The position numbers were made by a program, and so were the translations under genes. Under the pieces are notes generated by a model that searched no databases, was not told the origin of the DNA, and worked only from the letters and a program-made list of their open reading frames with translations. Below are positions 15,002 through 17,762 of a DNA stretch of 17,762 nt, one piece after another. The stretch covers positions 1 to 17,762 of the forward strand of contig JAJQAT010000095.1 in NCBI GenBank assembly GCA_021203665.1, read 5' to 3'. Source of the stretch: Bacillota bacterium. GTDB taxonomy: Bacteria; Bacillota; Clostridia; UBA1381. Position 1 is the first letter of the stretch. Each line of letters starts with the position of its first letter.

Positions 15002-15502
15002 TTATATTTCATCAATATACATTTCATTTATACTTTTCATTATAATACGTTCAAATTCGTCCGTCAAGCGGTTAATTGCTTCCGCCTTCTTTTTTTCGTC
15101 CTTTCTGATAAACACCTGCGGGACGGATATGGAAATGCAAATCATGCCGTCCGTCGTCGGATCCATCGATACAGCCGACGCGTACCGGAACACGTCGCAA
15201 AATTCCTGTATTTCCTTGCCCCACATGTCCATAATCCTAAGATATACCGTAATGCTGCCCCTTTCCTCGACGGGGTTGAAGCGGATAGGCTCCATATATC
15301 CCTCGCCGATATCTTTGATCATGCCTCTGAAAAAGTGACATATGTCAAAGAACCTCTCCATTTGAATTTCATTTACGGTGTAGTCGTTCTCGTCGCGCAT
15401 ACTCATTCCCTCATTGTATATGCGCATAATCTCCTTTGCAAATTCCGCGTCGCTCATGTCTCTCATGTAATCCGTGTCGTTCATGTAGTTCATGTTATCC
15501 AT
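15002..15502 (-). CDS. unrecognised 166-residue soluble protein
   Basis: No family recognised. The protein is acidic, without a signal peptide or membrane segment. It has three visible parts: a Met/Asn/Asp-rich start (MDNMNYMNDTDYMRDMSD, residues 1-18) with methionine about every third position; a helical region (18-66); and a part with likely beta strands, GSITVYLRIMDMW (82-94) and GMICISISVPQVFI (119-132), ended by a charged helix (133-165). AGGAGG is 6 bases before the ATG, so initiation should be strong. Several further in-frame ATGs could serve as internal starts but lack their own sites. It is the first gene of a two-gene unit with the downstream membrane protein and may be its partner; that is inference from adjacency only. 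Confidence 0.78.
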   Translation of the reverse strand: MDNMNYMNDTDYMRDMSDAEFAKEIMRIYNEGMSMRDENDYTVNEIQMERFFDICHFFRGMIKDIGEGYMEPIRFNPVEERGSITVYLRIMDMWGKEIQEFCDVFRYASAVSMDPTTDGMICISISVPQVFIRKDEKKKAEAINRLTDEFERIIMKSINEMYIDEI

Positions 15503-15720
15503 ATTGTACCTCCTATTGATTTAAAAAAATTTTTCCTTTGCGGCTTTGCCGCTTTTGTGTTTTGCGTTCCTCCTCTCTTTATATGTACAACGAGAGTTAG
15601 ACGCCGTTTCGAATACACTGTAAAAAGGTTAGGGGCTTCATTCAAAATCTTACTCGAAATACCATGAAAAAGAATGTAAATAGTACCTGCATTTACCATA
15701 TATTTTGTGTAAAACACACA
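15503..15720 (-). promoter_or_regulatory. leader and promoter region of the two-gene unit
   Basis: No credible gene lies in this gap. On the - strand a possible promoter is TTGAAT (15640-15645), 17 bases, TACAGT (15617-15622). Next comes an isolated AGGAGG (15569-15574) with no start codon after it, and a short stem GCGGC-AAA-GCCGC (15540-15552). The real ribosome binding site follows just before the ATG at 15502. The promoter match is moderate only. Confidence 0.3.
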
Positions 15721-15758
15721 AAAAAATCGGAACAACCACTGTATAAATTGTTCCGATT
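15719..15758 (-). terminator. intrinsic terminator of the prfA-dehydrogenase unit
   Basis: AATCGGAACAA (15725-15735) and TTGTTCCGATT (15748-15758) form an 11-bp perfect stem with a 12-base loop. On the - strand the stem is followed by a run of T from 15726 down to 15720, then GTGTG. It lies about 66 bases beyond the dehydrogenase stop codon. The + strand side also has a seven-T run at 15763-15769, so it could act in both directions. Confidence 0.88.
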
Positions 15759-15824
15759 CACGTTTTTTTGACTTTTTTGAGATTTTTATTTTTATGCGCC
15801 TGTACGCGCCGCGAAAGCCGCTTT

Positions 15825-16670
15825 TTATACTCCGAAATACGCTTGGAAGCCGCCGTCCACGGGTATCACCGCGCCGGTTACAAAGCCGGACATTGTGTCG
15901 TCCGCGAGATACAGAAGAGTACCGATAAGGTCCTCCGGAACGCCGAAACGGTCCATCGGCGTATGCGCTATAACCTTCTTTGAACGCTCGGTAAGGGAAC
16001 CGTCCTCGTTTAAAAGCAGAGTTCTGTTTTGATTTGTCTGGAACCAGCCCGGAGCTATCGCGTTTACGCGTATTCCGCTTTTTGCGAAGTGTACCGCGAG
16101 CCACTCCGTGAAGTTCGCTATAGCCGCCTTTGCCGCGCTGTACGCGCTTACCTTTGTAAGCGGGTGATATGATCCCATCGACGCGATATTGATTACCGTG
16201 CAGCCCTCTCTGCCGAGCATATCGGGCATAAACACCTGCGTCGGAATAAGCGTGCCGACAATGTTCAAATCAAACACGTAATTGAAATTTTCGCTGTCAA
16301 GGTCAAAGAATGAAACGACATCGGGATTTTCAAGGTCGCCGTCCTCGAAAAATTCCTTTGTGGTATTGCCCCTCGGGTGATTTCCGCCCGCGCCGTTTAC
16401 GAGAATGTCCGTTTTTCCGAAGGCGTCGTTGACCGCCTTTTTTGCCGCGGCAACACTGTCTTTGTCAACAACGTCGCATACAACGGCAAGACCCTTGCCG
16501 CCGAGCTCGTTAATTTTGTCGCGTACCGCCTCAAGCTTTGAAAGCGTGCGTCCAAGTACCGCCACATTCATACCCTGCTGTGCCAGGGCGTAGGCGAACG
16601 CCGAGCAAAGCACGCCGCTGCCGCCCGTTATGACGGCTGTTTTTCCTTGCAGACTGCTGAATTTGTTCAT
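15825..16670 (-). CDS. SDR-family oxidoreductase, UxuB (D-mannonate oxidoreductase)-like
   Basis: An NAD(P)-dependent short-chain dehydrogenase of 281 residues. The Rossmann motif is TGGSGVLC (15-22), followed by CDVVDKDS and NGAGGNHP (92-99). The catalytic set is Asn136, Ser164 (NIASMGSYHP), Tyr177 and Lys181 (YSAAK). The GAGGNHP motif, the long insertion before FFDLDSENF, AIAPGWFQTNQNRTLL, FGVPEDLIGTLL and the ending VDGGFQAYFGV match the Bacillus-type UxuB (YjmF) group, which interconverts D-fructuronate and D-mannonate in hexuronate breakdown. No uxuA or uxaC is present, so the substrate is a guess. GGAG and AGAGGA precede the ATG. It sits 20 bases after prfA and most likely shares its transcript, an unusual companion for a translation factor. 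Confidence 0.88.
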   Translation of the reverse strand: MNKFSSLQGKTAVITGGSGVLCSAFAYALAQQGMNVAVLGRTLSKLEAVRDKINELGGKGLAVVCDVVDKDSVAAAKKAVNDAFGKTDILVNGAGGNHPRGNTTKEFFEDGDLENPDVVSFFDLDSENFNYVFDLNIVGTLIPTQVFMPDMLGREGCTVINIASMGSYHPLTKVSAYSAAKAAIANFTEWLAVHFAKSGIRVNAIAPGWFQTNQNRTLLLNEDGSLTERSKKVIAHTPMDRFGVPEDLIGTLLYLADDTMSGFVTGAVIPVDGGFQAYFGV

Positions 16671-16690
16671 TTTTTCCTCTCTCCTTTATT

Positions 16691-17758
16691 TTATTCGGCG
16701 TTGGCAAGCTTTGCCGCTTGATCCGCCGTTATCAACGCGTCTATTATTTCGTCAAGAGAGCCGTTTAAAATTTGCTCAAGCTTGTACAGCGTGAGGTTTA
16801 TTCTGTGATCCGTAACACGGCTCTGCGGGAAATTGTACGTTCTTATGCGCTCACTCCTGTCGCCGCTGCCGACCTGCGACTTTCTTTCGTCGGCGATTTC
16901 CTTGTGACGCTGCTCCTCCATAACCTCGTAAATTCTCGAACGCAGGATTTTCATTGCCTTATCCTTATTTTTGTGCTGAGATTTCTCGTCCTGGCACGAA
17001 ACCACAATGCCCGTGGGTATATGGGTAATGCGCACCGCCGAATCGGTGGTGTTTACGCATTGACCGCCGGGACCGCCGGCGCGGAACACGTCAATCCTCA
17101 GGTCGTTTTGGTTTATTTCTACCTCGACGTCCTCAACCTCGGGAAGAACCGCCACGGTAACGGCGGAGGTGTGTATTCTTCCGCTCGATTCCGTTTCCGG
17201 AACGCGCTGTACGCGGTGTACGCCGCTTTCGAATTTAAGACGGCTGTACGCGCCGTGACCCTCTATCGAAAAGCTGATTTCCTTGTATCCGCCTATATCG
17301 GTGGGATTGGAGCTTAAAATATCTATTTTCCAATTTTTCGTTTCCGCGTACATCGAGTACATTCTCATAAGGTCCGCCGCGAAAAGAGCCGCCTCGTCGC
17401 CGCCCGTGCCGCCGCGTATTTCCATAATGACGTTTTTGTCGTCGTTGGGATCCTTGGGCAAAAGAAGTATTTTCAGCTCCTCGCCCGCCTTTTCGATAAT
17501 CTCCTCCGCTTCGGACATTTCAAGGCGAATCATTTCCTCAAATTCCTTGTCGTGCGTCGCCTCCAGCATTTCCTTGTCGTCCGCGACGGTTTGCTTTGCC
17601 GCCTTAAGCTCTCTGTATTTATCTATAATCGGCGTAAGATCCGAATGCTCCTTGCAGTACTTGCGCCATGAATCCTGGTCGGCAATTACCTCGGGAGCGC
17701 TTATTTTTTCCGAAACAAGCGTAAACCGCGCTTCAAGCGCTTCCAATTTATCAAACAT
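16691..17758 (-). CDS. prfA: peptide chain release factor 1
   Basis: Terminates translation at UAA and UAG. The 355 residues are full length. The N-terminal helical domain holds RGGTGGDEAALFA (115-127). The codon-recognition region has VHRVQRVPETES with the RF1-type PxT tripeptide as PET (187-189), followed by GRIHTS. The catalytic GGQ is at 231-233 within RAGGPGGQCVNTTDSAVRI; a cysteine follows GGQ where histidine or asparagine is more familiar. The PxT rather than SPF-type motif separates it from RF2. The ATG lies four bases from the window edge, so its ribosome binding site and the upstream neighbour (often prmC) are not visible. It is followed after 20 bases by the dehydrogenase. Confidence 0.96.
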   Translation of the reverse strand: MFDKLEALEARFTLVSEKISAPEVIADQDSWRKYCKEHSDLTPIIDKYRELKAAKQTVADDKEMLEATHDKEFEEMIRLEMSEAEEIIEKAGEELKILLLPKDPNDDKNVIMEIRGGTGGDEAALFAADLMRMYSMYAETKNWKIDILSSNPTDIGGYKEISFSIEGHGAYSRLKFESGVHRVQRVPETESSGRIHTSAVTVAVLPEVEDVEVEINQNDLRIDVFRAGGPGGQCVNTTDSAVRITHIPTGIVVSCQDEKSQHKNKDKAMKILRSRIYEVMEEQRHKEIADERKSQVGSGDRSERIRTYNFPQSRVTDHRINLTLYKLEQILNGSLDEIIDALITADQAAKLANAE

Positions 17759-17762
17759 GATT

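Noticed and set aside
13585..15502. Prophage or mobile element carrying the two unknown genes
   Set aside because: No integrase, transposase, tRNA target or flanking direct repeats are visible; only the base composition hints at transfer.
14919..15667. Two + strand open frames (139 and 224 residues) opposite the 166-residue gene
   Set aside because: The - strand gene has AGGAGG before its ATG and a protein-like composition; the opposing frames have His/Val runs (for example VVHVVHVIHIV) that mirror the ATG-rich repeat on the other strand.
15490..16104. 204-residue open frame on the - strand across the dehydrogenase end, terminator and leader
   Set aside because: It overlaps the real dehydrogenase in another frame, reads through a strong terminator and is very rich in Arg/Lys, as out-of-frame readings here are.

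Overview
The window looks like chromosomal DNA of an anaerobic Firmicute of class Clostridia, probably a gut-type Oscillospirales or Lachnospirales relative. The evidence is the yaaA-recF-remB-gyrB block, a bifunctional Rel enzyme, AAGGAG-type ribosome binding sites, GyrB and PstS sequences of clostridial style, and a low-to-mid GC core with many GCG and GC-ending codons. The assignment rests on family resemblance only. The window holds 16 complete protein genes and one fragment. I see no tRNA, rRNA, CRISPR array or transposase.

Left part (1-1602): the 3' end of an unidentified gene runs into an AEC-family transporter on the + strand. This converges, with overlapping stop codons, on a small CmpB-type (PF06541) membrane protein on the - strand.

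Core block (1603-9268, - strand): a sigma-A-type promoter at 9240-9268 drives recJ, relA/rel, yaaA, recF, remB and gyrB, and a strong terminator follows gyrB. Yaa­A/RecF/RemB are joined by TAATG stop-start overlaps. Here the genes that usually follow dnaA-dnaN are attached to recJ-relA instead, and gyrA does not follow gyrB.

Phosphate block (9295-13586, + strand): divergent from recJ lies pstS-pstC-pstA-pstB-phoU, a high-affinity phosphate ABC importer with its PhoU regulator, coupled by overlapping codons and closed by hairpins. The most notable feature of the window is here: PstS is circularly permuted. The half that normally comes last (SRENGSGTRG ... GYIKV) comes first after the lipoprotein signal, and the usual first half (AGSSSVSP ... 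TAWSE) comes last. Both halves are in one frame and the gene ends in an ATGA overlap with pstC.

Right part (13585-17762, - strand): two unrecognised genes form a module of their own, a 166-residue soluble protein followed by a 464-residue four-helix membrane protein with large cytoplasmic ends. The membrane protein gene is visibly AT-richer than its neighbours. Upstream of them, and closed by its own terminator, is prfA (release factor 1) followed by a UxuB-like short-chain dehydrogenase.
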